Assembly (NCBI RefSeq): GCF_003860345.1
Contig: NZ_CP034179.1
Span: 3,146,001-3,210,000 of the forward strand
From: Caenibius tardaugens NBRC 16725
Lineage (GTDB): Bacteria; Pseudomonadota; Alphaproteobacteria; Sphingomonadales; Sphingomonadaceae
Direction: 5' to 3'
Length of the DNA stretch: 64,000 nucleotides
Part shown: one piece after another, positions 53,603-62,993 of the stretch
Position numbering within the stretch: position 1 is the stretch's first letter
Layout: each line of letters opens with the position of its first letter
Made by a program: the position numbers and the translations under genes
The notes under the pieces: generated by a model
Databases searched by the model: none
What the model saw: the letters and a program-made list of their open reading frames with translations, nothing else
What the model was told of the DNA's origin: nothing

Positions 53603-54517
53603 TTACGCCTCGCTGGTCGCTTTCACGTTCCGGCGTTTGCGCAGCAAATCCCAGGCGAACACCGCAATGGCTATCCAGATGAAGATGAAGCTCCACAACT
53701 GGGCGGGCTTCAACGGTTCGTGGAACACGGTCAGGCCCAGAATGAACACGGTGGTGGGTGCGATGAACTGGACGAACCCCAGCGTGGAATAGTCCATCCG
53801 GCGTGCGGCGATGGCGAACATCAGCAGCGGTACAGCGGTGACCAGGCCGGAAAAGCTGACGACGATATCAACCGCATGGTTTGTACCGAGCGCCAGCCCT
53901 TGTGGCGACAGCATAAGGTATATCAGAATCCCGATCGCGGGCAGGGTGAGCACGAAGGATTCGACCGTCAGCCCCGGCAACGATCCCACAGGCAGGGTGC
54001 GCCGGACCACGCCATAGACGGCGAAACTGATCGCCAGCACCACGCTGATCCACAAGGTGGTCAGCGCACCGGCGGCGAGAATGGCCACGCCGAAGGCCGC
54101 CAGCGCCACCGCCACCCATTGCGCACGCGACAGCGTTTCTCCCAGAAACAGCGTACCGATCAGCACGTTGATCAGCGGGTTGATGTAGTATCCCAGACTG
54201 GCGGCATAGACATGCCCTTGCAGGACCGCGAAGAGATACAGCGTCCAGTTTATGCCAATCAGCAGTGCACTGAGGCACAGCCAGGGCAGGATCTTGCGGC
54301 TGAACAGTGCGGCCAGCAGATCGGGCCATTGGCGCCGGAACGATACGATCAGCAGGCAGACCGGCACGGTGCAGAACACGCGCCAGACTACCAGTTCCAG
54401 CGGCGGGATCGGTTTGACCATCATCAGGTACAGCGGGAACAGCCCCCACAGGCCGTAAGCGGCCAGTGCATAGGGCAAGCCGCCTCCCGAACGGTCCGGA
54501 ACATTAGTGGGAGGCAC
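53603..54517 (-). CDS. rarD: EamA family transporter RarD-like
   Basis: 304 residues from the GTG at 54517, chosen for the AGGAG seven bases upstream. Ten membrane helices with two EamA repeats; GLPYALAAYGLWGLFPLYLM, ELVVWRVFCTVP, LGYYINPLINVLIGTLFLGE and FVQFIAPTTVFILGLTVFHEP are typical of RarD. This group is thought to export or import small metabolites, with unclear substrate. It is convergent with pyrC. Confidence 0.88.
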   Translation of the reverse strand: MPPTNVPDRSGGGLPYALAAYGLWGLFPLYLMMVKPIPPLELVVWRVFCTVPVCLLIVSFRRQWPDLLAALFSRKILPWLCLSALLIGINWTLYLFAVLQGHVYAASLGYYINPLINVLIGTLFLGETLSRAQWVAVALAAFGVAILAAGALTTLWISVVLAISFAVYGVVRRTLPVGSLPGLTVESFVLTLPAIGILIYLMLSPQGLALGTNHAVDIVVSFSGLVTAVPLLMFAIAARRMDYSTLGFVQFIAPTTVFILGLTVFHEPLKPAQLWSFIFIWIAIAVFAWDLLRKRRNVKATSEA

Positions 54518-54734
54518 GGCACTTCTCCTGTCAGGTGGCGGCTGTGTAGTCGCACTGTTCAGGCGCGGCAATGCCGATCGGGGAATTCCCGCATAGGGTG
54601 GGCGGCACCGGGCGTGCAACGCCACAGAGGTGCGGTCTGCAAGGCCACGGGAAACAAAATCATACACATGTCAGCGATTGTTTAACTATCCTCGATCATG
54701 CCCTGCGCCTGATCGTTGCAAGCGAGGATGCCCG

Positions 54735-55487
54735 ATGCCTGCCCTGTGCCCTGTTCCGATGCCGCCGTTCGCGCTAGCTGGCCTTCTGGCCGGTTCGCTC
54801 CTGCTGGCCGGTTGTGGTGACGGGGAAAAGGAACGACAGGCCATTGCGCCCGCCAGCAATAACGACCCGGCCCTGACCGGTGCACTGGCAGATCAGATTC
54901 TGGTCGATCCCGATCTCGCCGGGCAGAACGAGGTTGCGGCTGGTGGCGCGCTCACCGCCACGGATGGGGCCTTGCCAACGGATAACGATTCCCCTGAACA
55001 GATTGCCGCCGCCCGAAGCGAGGCCTTGGCGTTGCTCGGTGGCAGCGGGGCGGTCCGGCCTTTACCCGCCGCACGCGCCATTGCCGCGAAAATGCCCGAA
55101 GAGGCGGCGTTCACTGCTGCTGCACGGGCCGCAGCCAGTTCTGCAACCGGGGCACGCTGTGCCGACAAGGTGCGCTACACCGCTGCATGGGCCGCGCGCC
55201 TGCCGCAGGCGTTTCCCGTCTATCCGCGCGGGAACGTGCAGGAGGCGGCGGGCACCGACGAAGCGGGTTGCGCGCTGCGCGTGATCAATTTCACCACGCC
55301 GGTCCCGCTCGATGATGTGCTGGGGTTCTATTACACCCGTGGTTTGGCCGCAGGGTACAGAACGGAGCGTTTTACGCAGGACGGCTACGACATGCTGGGC
55401 GGCACGCGCGGAGGCGCGGCCTTCATGCTCTATGCCCGCCGCCTGCCAACGGGCCGCACCGAAGTGGATCTGGTCACCAGCGGGTGA
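54735..55487 (+). CDS. Hypothetical lipoprotein
   Basis: 250 residues from 54735. Lipobox LLAGC (LAGSLLLAGCGDGEKER) is followed by an Ala-rich linker (about 25-135) and a C-terminal compact domain with RCADKVRYTAAWAARLPQAF, YPRGNVQEAAGTD, and DDVLGFYYTRGLAAGY, AFMLYARRLPTGRTEVDL. The domain is common as a hypothetical in sphingomonads but is not one I can name. It is convergent with the AstD-like gene. Confidence 0.65.
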   Translation: MPALCPVPMPPFALAGLLAGSLLLAGCGDGEKERQAIAPASNNDPALTGALADQILVDPDLAGQNEVAAGGALTATDGALPTDNDSPEQIAAARSEALALLGGSGAVRPLPAARAIAAKMPEEAAFTAAARAAASSATGARCADKVRYTAAWAARLPQAFPVYPRGNVQEAAGTDEAGCALRVINFTTPVPLDDVLGFYYTRGLAAGYRTERFTQDGYDMLGGTRGGAAFMLYARRLPTGRTEVDLVTSG

Positions 55488-55510
55488 GCGGCGGCTGGCC
55501 CACAACGCGA

Positions 55511-56926
55511 TCAGGCATCGCGAAAGCCCACGCCAATCCCCGCGCGCGGTTGTTCCATTTCGGTGGAACTGACCGGATAGGCGCATTGATCGGCCGTGTA
55601 ATAGCCGGACGGGCGATGATTACCTGACAGCCCGGTGCCACCTTGTGTGGCGGATGGGGCCGGATTGTGGGTTGGCCGGTTCCAGTTGATCATCCCGGCG
55701 CGGCTGTTCGCCCAGAACCGGTTGTAATCCTGCGGGCTGCCGCCGACCAACGCGGCGCAGAGGCCGAAACGCGTGGCATTGGCTTCCGCGATTGCCTGGT
55801 CGAAATCGTCACATCGGCTCACTTGCAGCAGCGGGCCGAACAGTTCGACATCGGGGCGTTCGGCCATGGCGGTCACATCGATGATGGCAGGCGACACGAA
55901 CGGCAGCGCCCCGCGCGGACGCACCATGTGTTTGATCGCCTTGCCCCCGTGGCTGAGCAGATAGAGGAAGCTTTCCGTCAACTGGTCGGCATGATCGGAA
56001 GAGATCATTGGCCCCATGAACGCGGCGGGTTCGTCCATCGGTTCCCCTACGATGATCCGGTCCGTCAGTTTCTTCACTTCTTCCATCAGCGGATCGTAGA
56101 GCGTGGATTTCACGATCAGGCGCCGGATGGCCGTGCAGCGCAGGCCCGCGCCCGAAAATGCGGACTGGATCACCAGCACCGCCGCATCGGTGATCTTGGG
56201 CGTATCCCACACGATCATGGGGTTGTTGCCCCCCATGTTGAGCGACACGAGCTTGCCCGGATTGGCGGCCAGTTTGCGGTTGAGTGCGATGCCGTTCTGC
56301 GCGGAGCCGGTGAACAGCACCCCGTCCACGCCGGGATGCATGGCCAGCGCAAGCCCCTGTGCCCCGGTGCCCTGCAGCGTTTGGACAACCGCCGCATCGA
56401 TGCCCGCATTGTGGAAGCATCGTGCCAGCAGTTCCGCCGTTGCCGGGGCATAGTCGCTGGGCTTCACAATCACCGCATTGCCCGCGATCAGCGCGGGAAT
56501 GATGGCACTGGCGGGGATTTCTGCGGGGGAACAGTAGGGGCTGATAATCGCCAGAACCCCATGCGGCTTGTGCCGCAGGGTCGATGTGCCCTGCAGCGCG
56601 GAATCGAGCTTGCGGCGTGGATTGCGTTCGGAATAGGCGCGCACCGAGATTTCGACGAGATCGATCACATTGCCGACCTCGTTACGGGCATCCCACAGCG
56701 GCTTGCCGGTTTCGCGGGCGATCAGATCCGCCAGCGCATCGTATTCCTTGCGCACTTCGTTGGTGAAGCGGCGCAGCAGTTCGATGCGTGTGGCCAGCGG
56801 TTGCGCGGCCCAGACCGGCCAGGCGCGGCGCGCGATCCGGACCGCTTCGTCCAGATCGCCGGGCGCGCCGCGCCACAACACCGCACCCGTTGCCGGTTCA
56901 CAGGAAATGATCGGTTCGTGGTTCAC
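55511..56926 (-). CDS. AstD-like aldehyde dehydrogenase with altered active site
   Basis: 471 residues close to succinylglutamate-semialdehyde dehydrogenase (AstD): VIVKPSDYAPATAELL (cofactor Lys155), MGGNNPMIVWD and GAGLRCTAIRRL with the nucleophile Cys264. Two canonical residues differ: PYNFP is PYC here (Cys132 at the oxyanion-hole Asn), and the general base Glu in LEMGG is Asn230 (LNMGG), 34 residues before the cysteine, as in standard ALDHs. Other ast genes are not in the window. It may act in arginine breakdown, or as a thioesterase-like or inactive form. Confidence 0.8.
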   Translation of the reverse strand: MNHEPIISCEPATGAVLWRGAPGDLDEAVRIARRAWPVWAAQPLATRIELLRRFTNEVRKEYDALADLIARETGKPLWDARNEVGNVIDLVEISVRAYSERNPRRKLDSALQGTSTLRHKPHGVLAIISPYCSPAEIPASAIIPALIAGNAVIVKPSDYAPATAELLARCFHNAGIDAAVVQTLQGTGAQGLALAMHPGVDGVLFTGSAQNGIALNRKLAANPGKLVSLNMGGNNPMIVWDTPKITDAAVLVIQSAFSGAGLRCTAIRRLIVKSTLYDPLMEEVKKLTDRIIVGEPMDEPAAFMGPMISSDHADQLTESFLYLLSHGGKAIKHMVRPRGALPFVSPAIIDVTAMAERPDVELFGPLLQVSRCDDFDQAIAEANATRFGLCAALVGGSPQDYNRFWANSRAGMINWNRPTHNPAPSATQGGTGLSGNHRPSGYYTADQCAYPVSSTEMEQPRAGIGVGFRDA

Positions 56927-56989
56927 TACGAAAAATGGTCTCTGGCTATGGGCCGATTCCCCTATCCCCTAGCCAATAGAAGAAGAGTG

Positions 56990-58453
56990 TTAAAGCGCGG
57001 TACTGCATAACGAAACCGGTGCGTGCGAAATCCCGCCGATAGCCCTGTCAGCCGATTGGCTTTTGCCCGGCGGGGGCAGCGGATCGCCCATGGCATTGCC
57101 CATGCGGCGGATCGCGGCGATCTTGGTTTCCAGTGTGGACCAGTCGTCATGGCTGTCGATCGGTGAGCAGATGGCTTCCACTTCATCGATCAGCAGCGCC
57201 TCGGGGTGATTGCCTGACCAGTAGCTATCATTCCGTTCCAGCGGCTGGAAACCCTGCAAGGCGTCGGCCAGTTCCCCTTGCGCGGCGCGCCCGCCCTGGT
57301 GCGTGAAAAAGAACAGATCGGGCGATGCAGCGGTTTCGCGCATCCCCGCCTCGGCCGTGGCGACAAGCTGGAGATCGCGTTCCGGAGAGAGTGGCGCGAC
57401 GCCCAGCCGCCAAAGGAACCGGCGCACGAGATTCTGCTGATAGAGTGGGCCAAACCGTTCGAGCGCGGCCACCAGCGGCTGCGATTCGGCAAGGGGGCGC
57501 AAGGCGACGGCCAGTTGGGCGCAGTTCCATGACAGCGCTTCCACCTGCCGGCCGAAGGCATAGAGTCCGGAATGGTCGAAATAGGCGGCGGTAAAGCCCA
57601 TTTCCCACTGTGGTAGCCAGCGCCACGGGCCATAGTCGAAGCTTTCGCCGGAGATGTTCATGTTATCGGTATTCAGCACGCCATGCACGAACCCGGCGGT
57701 AACGTAGCTGGCGGCCAGATCGGCCAGCCGTTCGACCACCTGATTAAGCAGGATGACCGCCGGTTCATCGCGGCCGGGGGCATCGGCCGGGGGCAGGTTG
57801 CCGGGGTATTGTTCGAGGCAATAGGCGACCAGTTGTTCCAGCGCGGCATGTTCTTCCAGCACGGCTAGCCGCTGGAAGGTGCCGATACGGATATGTCCAT
57901 GACTGAGCCGCACCATCACTGCGGAACGGGTGGGCGAAGGTTCGTCATTGCGCCACAGGTCTTCCCCCGTTTCGATGACGGAGAAGGTCTTGCTGGTATA
58001 GGCGCCCAGCGCTTCGAGCATTTCGGTGGCGAGAATTTCGCGCACGGCCCCTTTCAGCGTCAGCCGGCCATCGCCGCTGCGGCTGTGGGGGGTCTGGCCC
58101 GAACCTTTGGTCCCAAGATCGAGCAAACGCCCTTCGCCATCGCGCAATTGCGCGAACAGAAACCCGCGACCATCGCCGATTTCCGGGTTGAACACGCGGA
58201 ACTGGTGCCCATGATAGCGCAAGGCCAGCGGTTGCGGGAGATTGCCGGGCAGCGGTTCGAAGCGGCCGAAATGGCGGACCCATTCGGCATCGCTCAACCC
58301 GTCCAGACCGACGGCCTTGTCCCAGCGACGATTGCGGAAGCGCAATTTCGTTGCAGGAAAATCGGCAGCCGCGACCGGATCGCCAAGCCAGTCGGCGATA
58401 GCGAGAATTTGCGGGTCGGGCGTGTATGGGGCGGCTTGCGGTTCTGCTCGCAT
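56990..58453 (-). CDS. selO: Protein adenylyltransferase SelO (YdiU/UPF0061)
   Basis: 487 residues from the ATG at 58453 (MRAEPQAAPYTPD); a longer frame runs into the divergent hydrolase. SelO features are YHGHQFRVFNPEIGDGRGFL, LDLGTKGSGQTPHSR, the kinase-like loops GFVHGVLNTDNMNISGE and FDYGPWRW with the inverted ATP-binding pseudokinase fold. It transfers AMP to proteins, in the family in response to oxidative stress. Bacterial forms lack the eukaryotic selenocysteine. Start regions of this gene and the next hydrolase are 73 bases apart and divergent. Confidence 0.92.
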   Translation of the reverse strand: MRAEPQAAPYTPDPQILAIADWLGDPVAAADFPATKLRFRNRRWDKAVGLDGLSDAEWVRHFGRFEPLPGNLPQPLALRYHGHQFRVFNPEIGDGRGFLFAQLRDGEGRLLDLGTKGSGQTPHSRSGDGRLTLKGAVREILATEMLEALGAYTSKTFSVIETGEDLWRNDEPSPTRSAVMVRLSHGHIRIGTFQRLAVLEEHAALEQLVAYCLEQYPGNLPPADAPGRDEPAVILLNQVVERLADLAASYVTAGFVHGVLNTDNMNISGESFDYGPWRWLPQWEMGFTAAYFDHSGLYAFGRQVEALSWNCAQLAVALRPLAESQPLVAALERFGPLYQQNLVRRFLWRLGVAPLSPERDLQLVATAEAGMRETAASPDLFFFTHQGGRAAQGELADALQGFQPLERNDSYWSGNHPEALLIDEVEAICSPIDSHDDWSTLETKIAAIRRMGNAMGDPLPPPGKSQSADRAIGGISHAPVSLCSTAL

Positions 58454-58525
58454 ATCGCGATAGTGGCGGCGACAGCCGTGCGGCGCAAGCCGGATGGTGC
58501 GAATTTTGCAAAATGGGGCGTTTGG

Positions 58526-59410
58526 ATGGCCGGTTCGGGTACGCAGGGCACCACCGACTACGAAGACAGATTCTGGACCAGCCCCGATGGGCTGAAACTG
58601 CATTACCGGGATTATGCCGGACCCGATACGCGCCCGCCGTTGCTGTGCCTGCCGGGGCTGACGCGCAATGCCCGCGATTTCGAAGGCCTGGCCAACCGTT
58701 TCGCCGGCGAATGGCGGATGATCTGCGTCGATCTGCGCGGGCGGGGCGATAGCGAATATGCGAAAGATTGGGAAAGTTACAATCCGCTGACCTATCTTGC
58801 GGATATCGAGGCGCTGTTGGCGCAGGTGGGTATGCGCCGCTTCGTGGCGATCGGCACGTCGCTGGGCGGGTTGCTGACCATGCTGCTGGCGGCCACCAAC
58901 GCGCAGCGCATCGCCGGGGCGGTTCTCAATGATATCGGGCCGGTGATCGAACCGGAAGGGCTGGAACGCATCCGTTCCTACGTTGGTCAGATGCGCAGCT
59001 TCCCGACATGGATGCATGCGGCGCGCGCGCTGGAGGAAAGCTTGGGCGATATCTACCCCGATTACACTATCCCGGAATGGCTGCGGATGGCCAAGCGCCT
59101 GATGGACTACACCGGGAATGAACGTATCGCCTTCGATTATGATATGAAAATCGCAGAGCCGTTCCGCCAGCCGGGCGGGGAAACCGCCAGCCCCAATATG
59201 TGGCCGGCATTCGAGGCGCTGGCCGGGCGGCCGGTGCTGGCATTACGCGGGGCCTTGTCCGACATTCTTTCGGACGCGACGTTGAAAGTGATGTGCGCGC
59301 GCCTGCCCGATGCGGAAGGGGTGACGATCACCCGCACGGGGCATGCGCCGACGTTCGATGAACCCGCAGCACTGGACGCGGTTGCCCGTCTTCTGGCCAA
59401 AGTTTCATGA
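58526..59410 (+). CDS. Alpha/beta hydrolase
   Basis: 294 residues from the ATG at 58526 (MAGSGTQGTTDYED). LLCLPGLTRNARDFEGLA, DLRGRGDSEY, the nucleophile elbow AIGTSLGGLLTMLLA, and the histidine in RTGHAPTFDEP are present. The large cap (about 150-215) is typical of esterase/hydrolase-1 family members. The substrate is unknown. It overlaps the glycosyltransferase by 4 bases, so the two are in one transcript. Confidence 0.8.
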   Translation: MAGSGTQGTTDYEDRFWTSPDGLKLHYRDYAGPDTRPPLLCLPGLTRNARDFEGLANRFAGEWRMICVDLRGRGDSEYAKDWESYNPLTYLADIEALLAQVGMRRFVAIGTSLGGLLTMLLAATNAQRIAGAVLNDIGPVIEPEGLERIRSYVGQMRSFPTWMHAARALEESLGDIYPDYTIPEWLRMAKRLMDYTGNERIAFDYDMKIAEPFRQPGGETASPNMWPAFEALAGRPVLALRGALSDILSDATLKVMCARLPDAEGVTITRTGHAPTFDEPAALDAVARLLAKVS

Positions 59411-60549
59411 GCGGAAAGCGCGCGCCTTTGCGCTTTCTCCATTGTCATTCGACTTTCGATGCGGGCGGCAAGGAATTGCGCAGTGCGCGGCTGATCAATG
59501 CCTTCGGACCGGGTATCACGCATCACATCGTATCGGGTGAACCGGGTGCGCTTTCTGCCCGGAGCTATATTTTGTCTTCGATACCAACGCAGTATCCCGA
59601 AGACTTCCCTCCGCTTAGCGGGATTCCCACCCCGGTGCGGTTGCATCGCATCGCCGATGCCATGCGGGGCTATGACCTGATCCTGACCTACAACTGGGGC
59701 GCGATGGATGCGGTCATGGCGCATACCATGTTTTCCCGTTCTTTCGGCCTGCCGCCGCTGGTGCATCATGAAGACGGCTTCAACGATGACGAGGCGGCCG
59801 GTCTCAAGCGTTCGCGCAACTGGTATCGCAGGTTGGCGCTGGGGCGGGCGGATGCGCTGGTTGTCCCCTCGCGCGGGCTGGAAGCGATTGCCCGCAATGT
59901 CTGGCTGCAACCGGCGGACCGGGTGCATCGAATCGCCAACGGGATCGCGACGCGGGCGTTCACGAAGCAGGCGCGCAAGGATGTCCTGCCCGGGCTGATC
60001 AAACGGAATGGCGAATTCTGGGTGGGTACGCTGGCCGGGCTGCGCAAGGTCAAGAACCTGCCGCGGCTGGTACGTGCCTTTGCCGGGCTGCCGGACAACT
60101 GGAATCTGGTGATTCTCGGTGAAGGGCCGGAACGTGCGGCGATCCGTGACGAGGCGATTCGCTGCAATATCGTGCATCGCGTGCATTTGCCGGGGTTCAC
60201 CGAACCGGCAAAGGTGATCCGGTTGTTCGATATTTTCGCGCTGTCATCGGATAGCGAACAGTTCCCGCTTTCCGTGGTGGAAGCGATGGCGGCGGGCTTG
60301 CCGGTGGCGGCCCCTGCGGTGGGGGAAGTGGCGCAGATCGTGGCCGAGGCGAACCGGCCCTATATCGTGGCGCCTGGCGATGAAGCGGCGCTGGCCGCCG
60401 CGCTGGAGCGACTGGCGCAAGACCCGGGCCTGCGCAAGGCACTGGGCGCGGCCAACAGGGAACGGGCGCAGGAACGCTTCGATGAAGCGGGCATGATTGC
60501 GGCCTATAGTGCGCTTTACGGCGGCGTGATGGGGATGGAGAGCCTGTGA
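59407..60549 (+). CDS. Glycosyltransferase family 4 protein
   Basis: 380 residues with the GT-B fold: N-terminal domain with HCHSTFDAGGKELRSARL, and C-terminal GT4 part with VGTLAGLRKVKNLPRLVRAF, LVILGEGPERAAI, LPGFTEPAKVIRLFDIFAL and SEQFPLSVVEAMAAGLPV, in which the glutamates of the E-x7-E motif bind the donor sugar. It likely acts on a surface polysaccharide or glycolipid; the acceptor is not known. Confidence 0.88.
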   Translation: MSGKRAPLRFLHCHSTFDAGGKELRSARLINAFGPGITHHIVSGEPGALSARSYILSSIPTQYPEDFPPLSGIPTPVRLHRIADAMRGYDLILTYNWGAMDAVMAHTMFSRSFGLPPLVHHEDGFNDDEAAGLKRSRNWYRRLALGRADALVVPSRGLEAIARNVWLQPADRVHRIANGIATRAFTKQARKDVLPGLIKRNGEFWVGTLAGLRKVKNLPRLVRAFAGLPDNWNLVILGEGPERAAIRDEAIRCNIVHRVHLPGFTEPAKVIRLFDIFALSSDSEQFPLSVVEAMAAGLPVAAPAVGEVAQIVAEANRPYIVAPGDEAALAAALERLAQDPGLRKALGAANRERAQERFDEAGMIAAYSALYGGVMGMESL

Positions 60550-60718
60550 TGGCCTTCTCATGGCGGGGTAAACAGGCCGTTTCAGGCGCGGTTAACCTCC
60601 AAAAGGCTTGATTGACAGGGGACAGCTTGGCTTTCCCCGTTGAATTGAGCGTTCCATCCGCTAAACAGCCCCATCGTTCCAACCGCCTTATACGGCCATC
60701 GAAAGCGAAAGCGCCCGC

Positions 60719-61525
60719 GTGGCACTCAGACCGAACCGCCCTCAATCCCGTGCAGACCAACTCGCCGAACGCAAGGCGGCAGAGGATAATGCGCTGCTGC
60801 GCGAAGTCGATGACGCGGTCCGTCAGGACCAGATGAAGAGCGCGGCCAAGCGTTTCGGGATTCCCGTGCTGGCTGCGGTGGTCGCGGGCCTCGTCGGGTT
60901 CGGCGGGTATCTGCTGTGGCATGAGAACAGCGAATCCAGTCGCGAAACGGCATCGGAAGACCTGGTGCGCGCCATCGATACGCTGGGTGCCGGTCACAAT
61001 GATGCGGCGGACAAGGCGCTGGCCAAAGTTGCGCAGGATGCAAGCCCGGGCGCGGAAGCCGCTGCCCAATTGCTGCGCGCAGGTATTGCGCTGGAACAGG
61101 GCCGCAAGGATGAGGCTGTGAAGCTGTTCAACGCGGTTGCAGGCAACAGCAGCGTACCCGCGCCCTATCGCGATCTCGCGACCATTCGTGCGGTTTCCGC
61201 CAATTTCGATGCGATGAAGCCTGAAGATGTGATCGCCAGGCTCAAGCCGTTGGCCGAACCGGGTGATCCGTGGTTCGGCAGCGCCGGTGAACTGGTTGGT
61301 GCTGCCTATCTGAAGCAGGGCAAGGCCGATCTGGCTGGCCCGCTGTTCGCTTCGATTGCCAAGGACAAGGACGTACCGGAAACCCTGCGCAGCCGCGCCC
61401 GCCAGATGGCCGGGCTGCTGGGCGTGGATGCGATTACGGATGCGGATACACTGGTGCAGCAGGCCGCCGCCGCCGCTGCGAACGGTGCGGCGGATGCGCC
61501 CGCCGGTGCACCATCGGCACAATAA
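60719..61525 (+). CDS. YfgM-like membrane-anchored TPR protein
   Basis: 268 residues from the GTG at 60719. A cytoplasmic N-terminus with coil (QLAERKAAEDNALLREVDDAV), one membrane helix (IPVLAAVVAGLVGFGGYLLW), and periplasmic TPR-like helices (AAQLLRAGIALEQGRKDEAVKLF, AGPLFASIAKDKDVPETLR) with an Ala-rich tail. This is the ancillary SecYEG translocon/YfgM arrangement and it precedes bamB, as in many proteobacteria. It may link secretion with outer-membrane assembly or stress signalling. Confidence 0.8.
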   Translation: MALRPNRPQSRADQLAERKAAEDNALLREVDDAVRQDQMKSAAKRFGIPVLAAVVAGLVGFGGYLLWHENSESSRETASEDLVRAIDTLGAGHNDAADKALAKVAQDASPGAEAAAQLLRAGIALEQGRKDEAVKLFNAVAGNSSVPAPYRDLATIRAVSANFDAMKPEDVIARLKPLAEPGDPWFGSAGELVGAAYLKQGKADLAGPLFASIAKDKDVPETLRSRARQMAGLLGVDAITDADTLVQQAAAAAANGAADAPAGAPSAQ

Positions 61526-61548
61526 TCTTTGAGAGGATTTCGCCAATC

Positions 61549-62892
61549 ATGACCCGGAATTCGGCACGTCGTTACCTTGCAATGCCCTTTGCCTTGTTGA
61601 TGGCCACAAGCCTCGCGGGCTGCGGTGTCATCGGCGGCAAGGACAAGCCCACCACCCCGACGATCGGTAATCGCGTGCCGGTGCTGTCCCGCATTGAAAG
61701 CGGGGCCAAGGTCGATCCGGCACTGGCCCGCGTTTCGGTTGTTCTGCCGACGGAGCAGATCAACGATCAGTGGGCACAGGCCGGTGGCCCGGCATCGAAG
61801 GCGTCAGGCCATCTGGCCCTGTCGTCCAGCCCGGTGCGTGTGTGGACGGCATCGGTTGCCGGCAGCAATGGCAAGCGCCGTCTCGCCGCCGCGCCGGTGG
61901 TGGGTAACGGCCGCCTCTACGTGATGGATACCGATGCCACGGTGCACGCGTTCGACGCGGAAACCGGGCGCAGCGTGTGGCAGACCCAGCTTCGGGTTGC
62001 CGGTAACCTGCAGGCGTCCGCCTTCGGCGGCGGGGTCAGCTATGCCGATGGCAAGCTCTATGCCACCAACGGCGTGGGCGAAGTCGCCGCGTTGGATGCG
62101 AACACGGGTGCGGAACTGTGGAAGGTCAAGGCTGGCGGTCCGCTGCGCGGATCACCCACGATCGCCTTCGGCGCCGTCTACGTGATGACGCAAGACAACC
62201 AGATCTACGCGCTGGACAGCAGCGATGGTTCGCCGCTCTGGCAGGAATCGGGTGCGACGGCTTCGGCGGGCGTATTCGGAGTGGCTGCCCCGGCAGCAGG
62301 GCAGGGCACTGTGGTGGCCGGGTACAGCACCGGCGAACTGGTTGCCTATCGCTATGAAAACGGCCGTACCCTGTGGGCGGACGCATTGGCGCGGACATCG
62401 ATTTCCACGCAGGTCGGCACGCTGACCGACGTGGATGCCGACCCGATTATCGATGGGGGCCGGGTCTATGCGCTGGGGCAGGGCGGCCGTATGGCTGCCT
62501 ATGAACTGGTCACCGGCCAGCGTCTGTGGGAATTGAGCCTTGCCGGTATTTCGACCCCGGCCGTGGCGGGGGAATGGATTTTCACCCTGACCGATGATGC
62601 CCGGCTGCTGGCGATTGCCCGTTCGACCGGCAAGGTCCGGTGGATCACGCAGCTGCGCGAATGGCGCAAGGCCAAGAAAAAGACCGGTCAGATCTTCTGG
62701 ACCGGGCCGGCGCTGGCAGGCAATCGCCTGTGGGTGGCCAATTCGGAAGGCGAGCTCTACGCGGCCAGTGTCGAGGATGGCTCGGCCACGGAATTCGCCG
62801 ATCTTGGTTCCTCGGTTTCGCTGCCGCCGCTGGTCGCCAACCGCACGCTTTTCGTCATGAACGATGACGGGAAGATCACGGCGTTCCGTTAA
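61549..62892 (+). CDS. bamB: Outer membrane assembly lipoprotein BamB
   Basis: 447 residues. Lipobox LAGC (ATSLAGCGVIGG), then eight-bladed PQQ-type propeller repeats: PVVGNGRLYVMDTDATVHAFD, TGRSVWQTQL, TNGVGEVAALDANTGAELW, GQGGRMAAYELVTGQRLWEL, SEGELYAASVEDG. BamB is a lipoprotein of the BAM complex, helping beta-barrel insertion in the outer membrane. It is 24 bases after the YfgM-like gene. The GTPase gene der, which often follows, is not present downstream here. Confidence 0.92.
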   Translation: MTRNSARRYLAMPFALLMATSLAGCGVIGGKDKPTTPTIGNRVPVLSRIESGAKVDPALARVSVVLPTEQINDQWAQAGGPASKASGHLALSSSPVRVWTASVAGSNGKRRLAAAPVVGNGRLYVMDTDATVHAFDAETGRSVWQTQLRVAGNLQASAFGGGVSYADGKLYATNGVGEVAALDANTGAELWKVKAGGPLRGSPTIAFGAVYVMTQDNQIYALDSSDGSPLWQESGATASAGVFGVAAPAAGQGTVVAGYSTGELVAYRYENGRTLWADALARTSISTQVGTLTDVDADPIIDGGRVYALGQGGRMAAYELVTGQRLWELSLAGISTPAVAGEWIFTLTDDARLLAIARSTGKVRWITQLREWRKAKKKTGQIFWTGPALAGNRLWVANSEGELYAASVEDGSATEFADLGSSVSLPPLVANRTLFVMNDDGKITAFR

Positions 62893-62912
62893 GTACTAAG
62901 GCTGTTAAGCGT

Positions 62913-62957
62913 GGCATTCGCGGCAGAGTGCGCCCTTGTGCGCTTTGCCGGGATGCC
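62913..62957. other. Extended stem-loop after bamB
   Basis: The arms 62914-62933 and 62938-62957 can pair almost throughout: GGCAT/ATGCC outside, then CGGCA...GTGCGC pairing with GTGCGC...TGCCG, with several G-T wobbles, around a CCTT loop. A T-run comes later (62979-62985). It may end the bamB transcript or shape its 3' end. Confidence 0.4.
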
Positions 62958-62993
62958 GCGTTGCCATCTCCTTAACCCTTTTTTACTAGGGCG

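Noticed and set aside
57893-58525. N-terminal extension of the hydrolase frame back into selO
   Set aside because: It lies antisense to conserved SelO motifs; the hydrolase domain starts after 58526.
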